From DATKEG01 sp035544515 (GTDB lineage Bacteria; Acidobacteriota; Vicinamibacteria; Fen-336): a DNA stretch of 13,389 bases. Made by a program: the position numbers and the translations under genes. Below the pieces are notes generated by a model, which did not search any database, had not been told where the DNA came from, and saw only the letters and a list, made by a program, of their open reading frames with translations. The stretch lies in NCBI GenBank assembly GCA_035544515.1, contig DATKEG010000148.1, positions 1 through 13,389 on the forward strand. Reading direction: 5' to 3'. Of the stretch, positions 1 through 7,565 are shown piece by piece. Numbering within the stretch: position 1 is the stretch's first letter; every line of letters starts with the position of its first letter.

Positions 1-23
1 GCCGCGAGCGGAAACGCTCCGCT

Positions 24-58
24 GCGAGCGCCGGACGTGACCGGAATGCGGCGCTCGC
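24..58. repeat. Inverted repeat downstream of the M28 peptidase gene
   Basis: A 10-bp perfect inverted repeat has arms at 24-33 (GCGAGCGCCG) and 49-58 (CGGCGCTCGC) around a 15-nt loop. A shorter hairpin, GAGCG-gaaa-CGCTC, lies beside it at 6-15. Both sit just past the stop codon of the leftward M28 peptidase gene (stop at 66-68), so they could form a transcript-end structure for that gene. No T-tract follows on either strand, so a classical intrinsic terminator is not shown. In DNA this GC-rich some hairpins arise by chance. Confidence 0.35.
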
Positions 59-65
59 CGCTCCG

Positions 66-1475
66 CTAACGCGGCAGCCGGTCCGGCATGTCGGCGACGA
101 CGTAGGACATCACCGCCACCGCGCCGGCGCAGGCCGCGACCTCGCGGGGGTCGAGCTTGTCCACGGTGTCCGCCGGCGTGTGGTGGAGCATGAAGTAGCG
201 CGACCCCTCCACGCTGAGGGACAGGGCCGGCACCTGGGCCGCCCGCACGAGGGGGCCGATGTCCGCGCCGCCTCCGCTGGCGCCCACCTCTGTCGCGCCG
301 ATGGGTTCGAGCAGGCCGGCGATCGCGCGGATGATCTCGCGTGCCGCGGGAGAGCCGCTGAAGCCGAAACCCAGCGGCTTGAACACCCCGGAGTCCGACT
401 CCAGGGCGAGCACGTGGTCCGCGAGCTCGGCCGCGTGCCGGTCGCGGTAGGCGTAGGCGCCGCGCAGCCCGTTCTCCTCGTTGGTCCACAGCACCACGCG
501 CATCGTGCGGCGCGGCCGGAGTCCGGCGGACCTGACCAGCCGCACGGCCTCCCACGTCACCACCGAGCCGCCCGCGTCGTCCACCGCGCCCGTGCCCACG
601 TCCCAGGAGTCGAGGTGGCCGCCCACGAGCACGATCTCGTGCGGCCTCTCCCGCCCGGGCAGGTCGGCCACGAGGTTGGCCGACTCCGCTTCGCCCTGCA
701 TGCTCGCCTCCATGTACAGGCGCACGACGACGCGCGTCCCGCGGTCGGTCAGCCTCTGGAGCCGGTCGGCGTCCTCGGTGGTCACCGCCGCCGCCGGGAT
801 CGCGGGCGCCCCCTCCTCGTAGCGCAGGGCGCCGGTGTGCGGCGTGCGCAGCCCGGGCGGCCCCACGGAGCGGATGAGGACGGCCACCGCCCCGTGTCGT
901 GCCGCGCGCGACGCGCCCGCACCCCGATAACGGACGGTCTCACCGTAGGCGGTGAAGGGGACGTTGTAGAGCACGATCTTTCCGCGCAGGCCGTCGCCGC
1001 GCGCCTCGAGCTCCTCGAAGCTGCGGACCACGGCCAGCTCGGCTTGCACGCCGCGCGGGCCGGTGCCCACGCTGTTGCCGAGGCCGAGCATCACCAGCTC
1101 GCCCGGAAAGGGCTCGACCAGGTGCGCGCTCTCGCGCCCGCGCACCCAACGGGGCACCATGACCTTCTCCAGGCGCACGTCGGCGAGCCCGTCCCTCTCC
1201 ATCTCGGCGGCCGCCCAGCGCAAAGCCGCCTCCAGTCCCGGGGAGCCGGAGAGCCGGTGGCCGAACGTGTCGGTGAGGTGCGTGATGCGCTCCCAGGCGG
1301 TGGGATCGGTGCGCGCGGCTTCGAGCAGGAGAGCGGCCGGCCGGCGGTAGGGGTCGAGCCAGGACGCTTCCGGCCCGCCGGCCCGGGGACCTTCCCGGGC
1401 GGCGGCGGATAGGCCCGCGGCGAGCGGGACCAGGGCCGCCCATAGGGGCAGGCGGTGGTCGGGGATTCGCGACAC
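66..1475 (-). CDS. Exported M28 family metallopeptidase, carboxypeptidase Q-like
   Basis: This is a predicted zinc peptidase of family M28, 469 aa, most like carboxypeptidase Q (plasma glutamate carboxypeptidase). It would release residues from short peptides outside the cytoplasm. The N-terminus has a basic stretch and a hydrophobic run at residues 10-25, consistent with a Sec signal peptide. A protease-associated insert fits roughly residues 140-255. The catalytic domain shows GGHLDSWDVG (H287, D289), VDDAGG (D299/D300), TNEENG with the E333/E334 pair, ESDSG (D361) and LHHTPADT (H431/H432). This is the complete set expected for two zinc ions and the general base. The C-terminal SYVVADM..LPR tail matches carboxypeptidase Q as I recall it. 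I chose the GTG start at 1475 because AAGGAGG lies 4 nt upstream and a signal peptide follows. The frame stays open upstream to 1826, but that part overlaps the divergent rhodanese gene and looks non-natural. The physiological substrate is unknown. Confidence 0.9.
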   Translation of the reverse strand: MSRIPDHRLPLWAALVPLAAGLSAAAREGPRAGGPEASWLDPYRRPAALLLEAARTDPTAWERITHLTDTFGHRLSGSPGLEAALRWAAAEMERDGLADVRLEKVMVPRWVRGRESAHLVEPFPGELVMLGLGNSVGTGPRGVQAELAVVRSFEELEARGDGLRGKIVLYNVPFTAYGETVRYRGAGASRAARHGAVAVLIRSVGPPGLRTPHTGALRYEEGAPAIPAAAVTTEDADRLQRLTDRGTRVVVRLYMEASMQGEAESANLVADLPGRERPHEIVLVGGHLDSWDVGTGAVDDAGGSVVTWEAVRLVRSAGLRPRRTMRVVLWTNEENGLRGAYAYRDRHAAELADHVLALESDSGVFKPLGFGFSGSPAAREIIRAIAGLLEPIGATEVGASGGGADIGPLVRAAQVPALSLSVEGSRYFMLHHTPADTVDKLDPREVAACAGAVAVMSYVVADMPDRLPR

Positions 1476-1479
1476 CAGG

Positions 1480-1486
1480 CCTCCTT
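1480..1486 (-). promoter_or_regulatory. Shine-Dalgarno site setting the M28 peptidase start
   Basis: On the minus strand the sequence reads AAGGAGG, 4 nt before GTG at 1475. It is a near-perfect anti-16S match. It supports the GTG start over any upstream start in the longer open frame. Confidence 0.75.
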
Positions 1487-1497
1487 GACCTGACGAG

Positions 1498-1526
1498 TTG
1501 AGCTTCCGTCCGGGCCAGCCTAACAT
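1498..1526 (+). promoter_or_regulatory. Sigma-70-like promoter of the rhodanese gene
   Basis: TTGAGC at 1498-1503 and TAACAT at 1521-1526 are separated by exactly 17 nt, upstream of the rhodanese-domain gene. Each hexamer matches four of six consensus positions. Predicted transcription would begin near 1533, giving a leader of about 20 nt that contains the ribosome binding site. Confidence 0.6.
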
Positions 1527-1542
1527 CGGGGTTCGCTGATCG

Positions 1543-1549
1543 GGAGGAG
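1543..1549 (+). promoter_or_regulatory. Ribosome binding site of the rhodanese gene
   Basis: GGAGGAG lies 5 nt before ATG at 1555. It is one of the strongest Shine-Dalgarno sites in the window and fixes the start of the candidate selenoprotein. Confidence 0.8.
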
Positions 1550-1554
1550 CGCCC

Positions 1555-1971
1555 ATGACGAATGCCCGCCGTTTCCTGGCCTGCCTGGCCCTGCTGCTCG
1601 TGGCCGCCGCCTCCGTGCGCGCGCAGCAGGCCGTCCCCGCGCCGGCCGACGAGGTGCCGCGCATCGAGGGCCCCGAGGTCAAGCGCCTCGTGGACAAGGG
1701 CGAGGCCGTGCTGCTGGACGTCCGGAACAAAGTGGGCTGGGACGCGGGGCACGCCGAGGGCGCCATCCACATCCCCGAGGCCCAGCTCGCGGCGCGCCTC
1801 CAGGAGCTGCCGAAGGACAAGCTCATCGCCGCCTACTGCACCTGAACGGCGGAAGGGACGAGCGCCCGTGCGGCGCTCCTGCTGCTGCAGAACGGCTACC
1901 AGAGGGCGGCGGCCATCAAGGGCGGCCTGGACGCGTGGGAGAAGGCGGGCGGCAAGGTCGTCAAGCCCTGA
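1555..1971 (+). CDS. Exported rhodanese-domain protein, candidate selenoprotein (in-frame TGA at 1843-1845)
   Basis: This is a single rhodanese domain behind a signal peptide, 138 aa when TGA 1843-1845 is read as selenocysteine (U97) and translation ends at TGA 1969-1971. Residues 5-23 form a basic-hydrophobic signal sequence ending near VRAQQ. The domain follows with LLDVR (D55, R57), the GHAEGAIHIP segment (65-74), the active-site loop YCTUTAEGTSARAA (94-107; C95, U97) and the closing KGGLDAWEKAGG (122-133). Downstream of the TGA the same frame continues with textbook rhodanese sequence, so reading frame and domain are intact. Rhodaneses with a C-x-C-P loop (YCSCPNExxSARxA type, recalled from the family) align without a gap and place Cys exactly at the TGA. 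A SECIS-like hairpin begins just after the TGA. The likely role is periplasmic thiol/selenol redox or sulfur-transfer chemistry; substrate unknown. If TGA were a true stop, the 96-aa product would lack the C-terminal third of the domain. The alternatives are a nonsense mutation or a sequencing error. Confidence 0.8.
1843..1845 (+). other. Candidate selenocysteine codon (in-frame TGA)
   Basis: TGA falls in the rhodanese active-site loop, with flanking residues YCT-U-TAEGTSARAA. It is the only in-frame stop between ATG 1555 and the natural terminator at 1969-1971. It sits at the position that is Cys in C-x-C-P rhodaneses. Recoding is inferred; the sequence shows the intact frame and the hairpin that follows. 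Confidence 0.75.
1847..1884 (+). promoter_or_regulatory. Bacterial SECIS-like stem-loop
   Basis: A perfect 7-bp upper stem pairs GAGCGCC (1860-1866) with GGCGCTC (1872-1878) around the 5-nt apical loop CGUGC (1867-1871). A lower stem of 6 bp, including G-U pairs, can form between 1847-1852 and 1879-1884 with a 7-nt bulge on the 5' side, which places the TGA at its base. The loop starts 21 nt after the TGA and has a G in its first two positions. Both features agree with the usual bacterial SECIS description (apical loop about 16-37 nt from UGA). The element lies within coding sequence, as expected in bacteria. Confidence 0.65.
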
Positions 1972-1973
1972 GC

Positions 1974-2591
1974 TCAGTTGAGGGGATAGATGCCGTTGTC
2001 CCTCATCCAGCGGCTCACGTCGCGCATGCGCGCGCGGAAGGCGGCCGGTGACTCGAAAGGCAGCGGGCCGGCCTTCCGGGCCGCCGCGAGCACCTCGGCG
2101 GCCTCCTGGGGCAGCCCGTTGTCGCCGTAGCGCGTGACGCTCTCCTCGGCCAGGCGCGCGGTCACGACCATCACCGAATAGTTCCGTCCGTCGATCCACA
2201 GGTAGCCGAGCGTCCGCCCGAACGGGTCCAGGGTCGAGGAGCGGCGCAGCTCGAGGCGCCGCGCCGCCGCGAACGCGCCGCGGGCGAAGGCCTCCGCCTC
2301 GCGGCCGAACGGCTGGTCATAGGGCAGGTCGTGCTCGACGTGCCGCGTCTCGGGGGTGTCGATCCCGAGGATGCGGACCTGCTCGGCGTCCGACGCGCTC
2401 CAGCGGATCCGCACGGTGTCGCCGTCGTCCACGTGCACGAGCGCGGGATCCACCTCCACGCGCGCGGCGTGCGGCCGCGGCTGCGGGCTGGGGGCAGGAC
2501 GCGGGGCGGGCACGGGCGCCGGCGGCTGCGCGCGGAGGGCGTCCGGCGCGAGCCACGTGAGCAGGGCGAAGGCGGCGAACAAGTGACGCAT
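1974..2591 (-). CDS. Exported staphylococcal nuclease-like (SNase/thermonuclease) protein
   Basis: This 205-aa protein has a signal peptide (residues 2-21, ending near LRAQ), a Pro/Ala-rich linker (22-42) and one SNase OB-fold domain (about 44-175). Calcium and catalytic motifs are present: DDGDT (55-59), VRILGIDTPE (72-81) and DPFGRTLGY (122-130). R73, E81 and R126 correspond to Arg35, Glu43 and Arg87 of S. aureus nuclease, and D78/T79 to Asp40/Thr41, so the enzyme is probably an active extracytoplasmic nuclease cleaving DNA or RNA to 3'-phosphates. I chose ATG at 2591 because GAGGA lies just upstream and a signal peptide follows directly; the frame stays open to 2843 but upstream codons look non-natural. 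The gene ends 2 nt from the end of the convergent rhodanese gene, which leaves no room for a separate terminator. Confidence 0.88.
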   Translation of the reverse strand: MRHLFAAFALLTWLAPDALRAQPPAPVPAPRPAPSPQPRPHAARVEVDPALVHVDDGDTVRIRWSASDAEQVRILGIDTPETRHVEHDLPYDQPFGREAEAFARGAFAAARRLELRRSSTLDPFGRTLGYLWIDGRNYSVMVVTARLAEESVTRYGDNGLPQEAAEVLAAARKAGPLPFESPAAFRARMRDVSRWMRDNGIYPLN

Positions 2592-2679
2592 CGGTTCCTC
2601 GGATGCGCGTACGATGCCACAGGCCCGGCAGGCCTCCAAACCAGGAGACGTCCCTGATCGCGCCGCCGGCGCCCGGGCG

Positions 2680-2695
2680 CTCGGTCCGGACCGAG
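2680..2695. promoter_or_regulatory. Perfect 16-bp palindrome, candidate operator
   Basis: CTCGGTCCGGACCGAG is a perfect palindrome in the gap between the divergent nuclease and thioesterase genes. It covers the place where a -35 element would sit relative to TATCCT at 2706-2711, a typical repressor position. A dimeric regulator such as a TetR or FadR type could bind here. No regulator is identified, and a GC-rich palindrome may also form a hairpin. Confidence 0.5.
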
Positions 2696-2705
2696 GACGA
2701 TGGGG

Positions 2706-2711
2706 TATCCT
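2706..2711 (+). promoter_or_regulatory. Candidate -10 element giving a leaderless thioesterase mRNA
   Basis: TATCCT ends 7 nt before GTG 2719, so transcription would start at or next to the start codon. No Shine-Dalgarno sequence precedes that GTG, which fits a leaderless message. The -35 position overlaps the 2680-2695 palindrome. Confidence 0.4.
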
Positions 2712-2718
2712 TGCGGCC

Positions 2719-3108
2719 GTGAGCGAGCGGGTCCCCGCCATCAAGGTGATCCTGCTTCCCAAGGACACCAACGCGCTCGGCACGATCTTCGGCGGCGTGA
2801 TCCTCTCGCACATCGACCTCGCCTCCGCGGTGGAGGCGCGCAAGGCGGCTTCTCACCGCTACGTCACCAAGGCCATGCGCGAGGTCGAGTTCCACCAGCC
2901 CGTCTTCCTGGGCGACATCGTGAGCTTCTACACGGAGACACTGCGCGTCGGCCGCACGTCCATCACGGTGAAGGTCACGGTGGAGGCCGAGCGCTGGGGC
3001 GGCGGCGGCGGCGAGAAAGTGATGGTGACGGAGGCGGAGGTCGTGCTGGTGGCCCTCGACGCGTCCGGCCGTCCGACCCCGATCGTCACCCCGCGGCCGC
3101 CGTCCTGA
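2719..3108 (+). CDS. Acyl-CoA thioesterase, hotdog fold, YciA-like
   Basis: This 129-aa protein is predicted to hydrolyse acyl-CoA thioesters to free acid and CoA in the cytoplasm. It has the single-hotdog YciA/BACH layout: LPKDTNALGTIFGG (13-26, with N18, G21 and FGG), then HIDLASAVEA (31-40; D33 in the position of the active-site Asp), a VEFHQPVFLGDIVSFY strand pair (56-71) and a C-terminal TEAEVVLVALDASGRP (104-119). The length is usual for the family. YciA proteins often read NANGDIFGG where this one reads NALGTIFGG, a mild substitution. The start is uncertain. GTG 2719 matches where homologues begin and has a -10-like element 7 nt upstream. The in-frame ATG at 2614 would add 35 poorly conserved residues. 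Chain-length specificity cannot be read from sequence. Confidence 0.87.
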   Translation: MSERVPAIKVILLPKDTNALGTIFGGVILSHIDLASAVEARKAASHRYVTKAMREVEFHQPVFLGDIVSFYTETLRVGRTSITVKVTVEAERWGGGGGEKVMVTEAEVVLVALDASGRPTPIVTPRPPS

Positions 3109-3111
3109 AAC

Positions 3112-3140
3112 TTGCCGCGGGGAACGGGCCTCGCTAGCAT
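3112..3140 (+). promoter_or_regulatory. Promoter of the molybdopterin oxidoreductase operon
   Basis: TTGCCG at 3112-3117 and TAGCAT at 3135-3140 are 17 nt apart, just after the thioesterase stop and 17 nt before ATG 3158. The sequence suggests the downstream three-gene operon can start independently of the thioesterase. Confidence 0.55.
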
Positions 3141-3157
3141 GAGGGCGTCCGCCACCC

Positions 3158-5253
<2,096 letters not shown>

Positions 5254-5254
<1 letters not shown>

Positions 5255-5487
5255 TGGGCCTCGTCGCCTTCTTCGTCGCCTCCACGGTCGTGACGTTGCT
5301 GCAGTTCCTGCGCGTGCGGGACCGGCGCGTCCTGCCCCTGCTGGCGCTGTTCGCGCTGCTCGCGGCCGGACACTTCCGCGGGCCGGGGGACGGCTGGGGA
5401 CGGCTCTTCCATCTCGGCGCGGGCGTCGCCGGACTGGTCGCGCTGGTGATGGTCTCTCCGCGTCCGGCGGCGCCCCGCGGCCGGTGA
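5254..5487 (+). CDS. Small integral membrane protein
   Basis: This 77-aa protein of unrecognised family has three likely membrane segments: residues 2-19 (GLVAFFVASTVVTLLQF), 26-41 and about 52-67, with Arg-rich loops and tail. It begins at an ATG that overlaps the oxidoreductase stop (TGATG) and ends in a 4-nt overlap with the next gene's GTG (GTGA), so its translation is probably coupled to both. The position hints at a membrane role tied to the molybdoenzyme or peptidase, but no electron-carrier motif (His pair, Cys) is visible, so I do not assign one. Confidence 0.75.
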
Positions 5488-6611
5488 GCACGGCGCCCGT
5501 CCGGCTGCTCTACGCCGCCTCCGAGACGGACGCGGACATGCTCTACGCCACCGGCTTCTTCGCGCCCGACCCGTTCCTGTTCGTGCAGGCCGGACGGCGG
5601 CGCCTGATGGTGATGAGCGACCTCGAGCGCGACCGCGCGAAGAAGCAGGCGCGCGTGACCCGCGTCCTGGCCTGGACCGGCATCGCGCGCGAACTGGAGC
5701 GCGAAGGCCGAGTGCCCGGCGTGGCGGAGGTGGCGGCACGCGTGCTGCGCAGGCTGGGCACGCGCTCCGTGGAGGTGCCGCGGAGCTTTCCCGTCGGCCT
5801 CGCGGAGGACCTGAGGGCGCTGCGCCTGGGCGTCCGCGTGGCGCCGGATCCCTTCTGGCCCGAGCGGGCGATCAAGCGTCCCCACGAGGTCCGGGCCATC
5901 ACCGCCGCGCTGCGCGCGGCGGAAGCCGGGCTGGAGGCCGGTCTCGAAGCCCTGAGAGGCTGCCGCATCGGTCGCGACGGCTGGCTGCGCCGCGACCGCC
6001 GCGTGTTCACGGTGGAGGACCTGCGCGCGGCGGTGAACACCCGGATCATGGCCGAGGGGGCCCTGCCCGCTCACACCATCTGCGCGCCGGGCGACCAGGC
6101 GGTGGACCCGCACGAGGAGGGCCACGGCCCCATCCCCGCCCACACGCCCATCGTGATGGACATCTTTCCCCGGTCCGAGCGTACCGGCTACTTCGGCGAC
6201 CTCACGCGCACCGTGGTGCGGGGACGCGCCGCGGAGCGGCTCCTTGAGGTCTACGCCCTCGTGCACGAGGGCGTGCGCCTGGGCCATCGGCGGGTGAAGG
6301 CCGGCGCCGACGGACAGGCCATCCACCGCGAGATCCAGGCGCTCTTCGACGCGCGCGGCTACCGCACGGGCGTGCGGGACGGGCGCATGCAGGGCTTCTT
6401 CCACGGCACCGGACACGGCCTCGGCCTGCAGATCCACGAGCCGCCGTCCATCTCGCTCCGGCCCTCGGTGCTGCGCGCGGGACACGTGGTGACGGTGGAG
6501 CCCGGGCTCTATTACCTGGGTCTGGGCGGCGTGCGCCTCGAGGACGTGGCCCTGGTCACGCGCTCCGGGTCGCGCAACCTGACCCGCGTGCCGAAGTTCC
6601 TGGAGATCTGA
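5484..6611 (+). CDS. M24 family metallopeptidase, Xaa-Pro aminopeptidase/dipeptidase-like
   Basis: This 375-aa protein has the two-domain layout of prolidase-type M24 enzymes: a creatinase-like N-terminal domain (about 5-125) and a pita-bread catalytic domain (about 135-370). All five metal ligands are visible: D226 (IVMDIFPR), D239 (YFGDLTRT), H311 (HGTGHGLG), E339 (TVEPGLY) and E353 (VRLEDVAL). An active dinuclear-metal peptidase acting on Xaa-Pro bonds or related amides is therefore likely. There is no signal peptide, so it is cytoplasmic. The GTG start at 5484 overlaps the previous stop by 4 nt, and no better start exists nearby. Ligands and spacing are normal. An insertion around 160-175 (RIGRDGWLRRDRR) lengthens the loop before the substrate pocket. 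Confidence 0.88.
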   Translation: MSTAPVRLLYAASETDADMLYATGFFAPDPFLFVQAGRRRLMVMSDLERDRAKKQARVTRVLAWTGIARELEREGRVPGVAEVAARVLRRLGTRSVEVPRSFPVGLAEDLRALRLGVRVAPDPFWPERAIKRPHEVRAITAALRAAEAGLEAGLEALRGCRIGRDGWLRRDRRVFTVEDLRAAVNTRIMAEGALPAHTICAPGDQAVDPHEEGHGPIPAHTPIVMDIFPRSERTGYFGDLTRTVVRGRAAERLLEVYALVHEGVRLGHRRVKAGADGQAIHREIQALFDARGYRTGVRDGRMQGFFHGTGHGLGLQIHEPPSISLRPSVLRAGHVVTVEPGLYYLGLGGVRLEDVALVTRSGSRNLTRVPKFLEI

Positions 6612-6638
6612 GCGGAGACGCGCCCCGTTCTCCCCGGG

Positions 6639-7526
6639 TCAGAGGCCGTGCTCTTCGAGGAAGCCCGTCAACACCGGCCAGTAGTCCGGGAGCAGCGAGG
6701 CCCCCACGTGGCCCGCGCCGGGCGCCACCCACAAGCGCCCCGGTCCCCGGTGTGCGTCGAACACGCGCCGCACGACGGCCTCCGGCATCCGGTCGTCCGC
6801 GCCGTCCACGATCGCGAGCAGGGGCGCGCGGAGGCGCCGCGCCGCGGCCACGGCGTCCACGTCGTCCGCGTCGAAGCCGGCCCGCCACTCGGCCGCGGCG
6901 ATGGAGAGCGGCACGATCGGCAGCCAGCGCGGGATGCGGTAGAGGAGCCAGGCGTGGTGGCGGATCGTGTTTCGATACGTGTCGTAGGGCGCCTCGGCCA
7001 CGACCGCCCGCACGTCGTCCCGTCCGGCGCTGGCCAGGAGCGACGCCACCGCGCCCATGGAGAAGCCGATCACGATCACGCCCTCCTGCCCGGCCGGATC
7101 GCCGCGCAGGTGATCCAGGGCCGCGCCCACGTCGCGGGACTCGTGCCCGCCCAGCGTGGAGAGGTGGCCCTCGCTGCCGCCGTGCCCGCGCAGGTCGAGA
7201 AGCAGCACGGGATGACCGCGCGCGCGGAGCGATCGCCCGAAGTCGGTGAAGCTCTCCAGGCTATCGCCCACTCCGTGCGCCACCACCACCGCGGCGCGGC
7301 CGGGACGGCCCGGCGCCGTCCACGCGCGCAGCCGCAACCCGTCGGCGTGGAGCGACAAGGCGCCCCAGCCGGCGGGCGGCGTGGGGGAGACGGGCCCGCG
7401 ATGCGCGCGCGTCATGACGTGCGCGAAGGCCAGGGGCAGTCCGACGAAGATGGCGGCGGAGTAGAAGATCGTCCGGAGCACGATCCGCCGCCCGCGCCCG
7501 CGGGCGAGGGAGCCGAGCGCGGCCAC
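6639..7526 (-). CDS. Membrane-anchored alpha/beta hydrolase
   Basis: This 295-aa serine hydrolase has one N-terminal hydrophobic segment (about 15-36, FYSAAIFVGLPLAFAHV core), probably an uncleaved anchor. The fold markers are in order: VVAHGVGDS with the oxyanion HG (84-85), DLRGHGGSEG (111-120), nucleophile elbow GFSMGA (S156), acid in DGADDRMP (D245 best fits spacing) and GAGHVGA (H273). Substrate is unknown; lipase, esterase or peptidase chemistry are all possible. The GTG start at 7526 was chosen because TACAAT sits 7 nt upstream on the minus strand, which would give a leaderless transcript. The gene is divergent from the GntR regulator, sharing a 39-bp gap, and convergent with the M24 gene (27-bp gap). 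It is a natural candidate target of the GntR protein. Confidence 0.85.
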   Translation of the reverse strand: MAALGSLARGRGRRIVLRTIFYSAAIFVGLPLAFAHVMTRAHRGPVSPTPPAGWGALSLHADGLRLRAWTAPGRPGRAAVVVAHGVGDSLESFTDFGRSLRARGHPVLLLDLRGHGGSEGHLSTLGGHESRDVGAALDHLRGDPAGQEGVIVIGFSMGAVASLLASAGRDDVRAVVAEAPYDTYRNTIRHHAWLLYRIPRWLPIVPLSIAAAEWRAGFDADDVDAVAAARRLRAPLLAIVDGADDRMPEAVVRRVFDAHRGPGRLWVAPGAGHVGASLLPDYWPVLTGFLEEHGL

Positions 7527-7533
7527 GGGGCCG

Positions 7534-7543
7534 ATTGTATACT
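7534..7543. promoter_or_regulatory. Overlapping bidirectional -10 element (hydrolase/GntR)
   Basis: ATTGTATACT contains the palindrome GTATAC (7537-7542). It reads TATACT (7538-7543) toward the GntR gene and TACAAT (7539 to 7534, minus strand) toward the hydrolase gene. Both are good -10 hexamers, and no convincing -35 is visible on either strand. Overlap means polymerase can open only one direction at a time. The predicted hydrolase start falls at its GTG; the predicted GntR leader is about 16 nt. Confidence 0.55.
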
Positions 7544-7565
7544 CCGGCCACGCCAGCGGCTGTTC

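Noticed and set aside
1576..1584. Possible lipoprotein cysteine (LAC, residues 8-10) in the rhodanese
   Set aside because: The Cys precedes the hydrophobic core instead of following it, so it cannot be a lipobox; a normal signal peptide ending near VRAQQ fits better.
1476..1826. N-terminal extension of the M28 peptidase up to 1826 on the minus strand
   Set aside because: It overlaps the divergent rhodanese gene antisense, has no signal or domain, and a strong AAGGAGG plus signal peptide mark GTG 1475 as the start.
1555..1845. Rhodanese gene ending at TGA 1843-1845 as a complete 96-aa protein
   Set aside because: The next 41 codons in the same frame encode the missing, well-conserved part of the domain, so a true stop here would leave a broken fold.
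1562..1981. Open frame in +2 register across the rhodanese gene
   Set aside because: It is Arg/Pro/Ser-rich, typical of shifted frames in GC-rich DNA, and the rhodanese motifs are in the other frame.
6612..6638. Terminator between the convergent M24 and hydrolase genes
   Set aside because: The 27-bp gap shows no stable hairpin and no T-tract on either strand.
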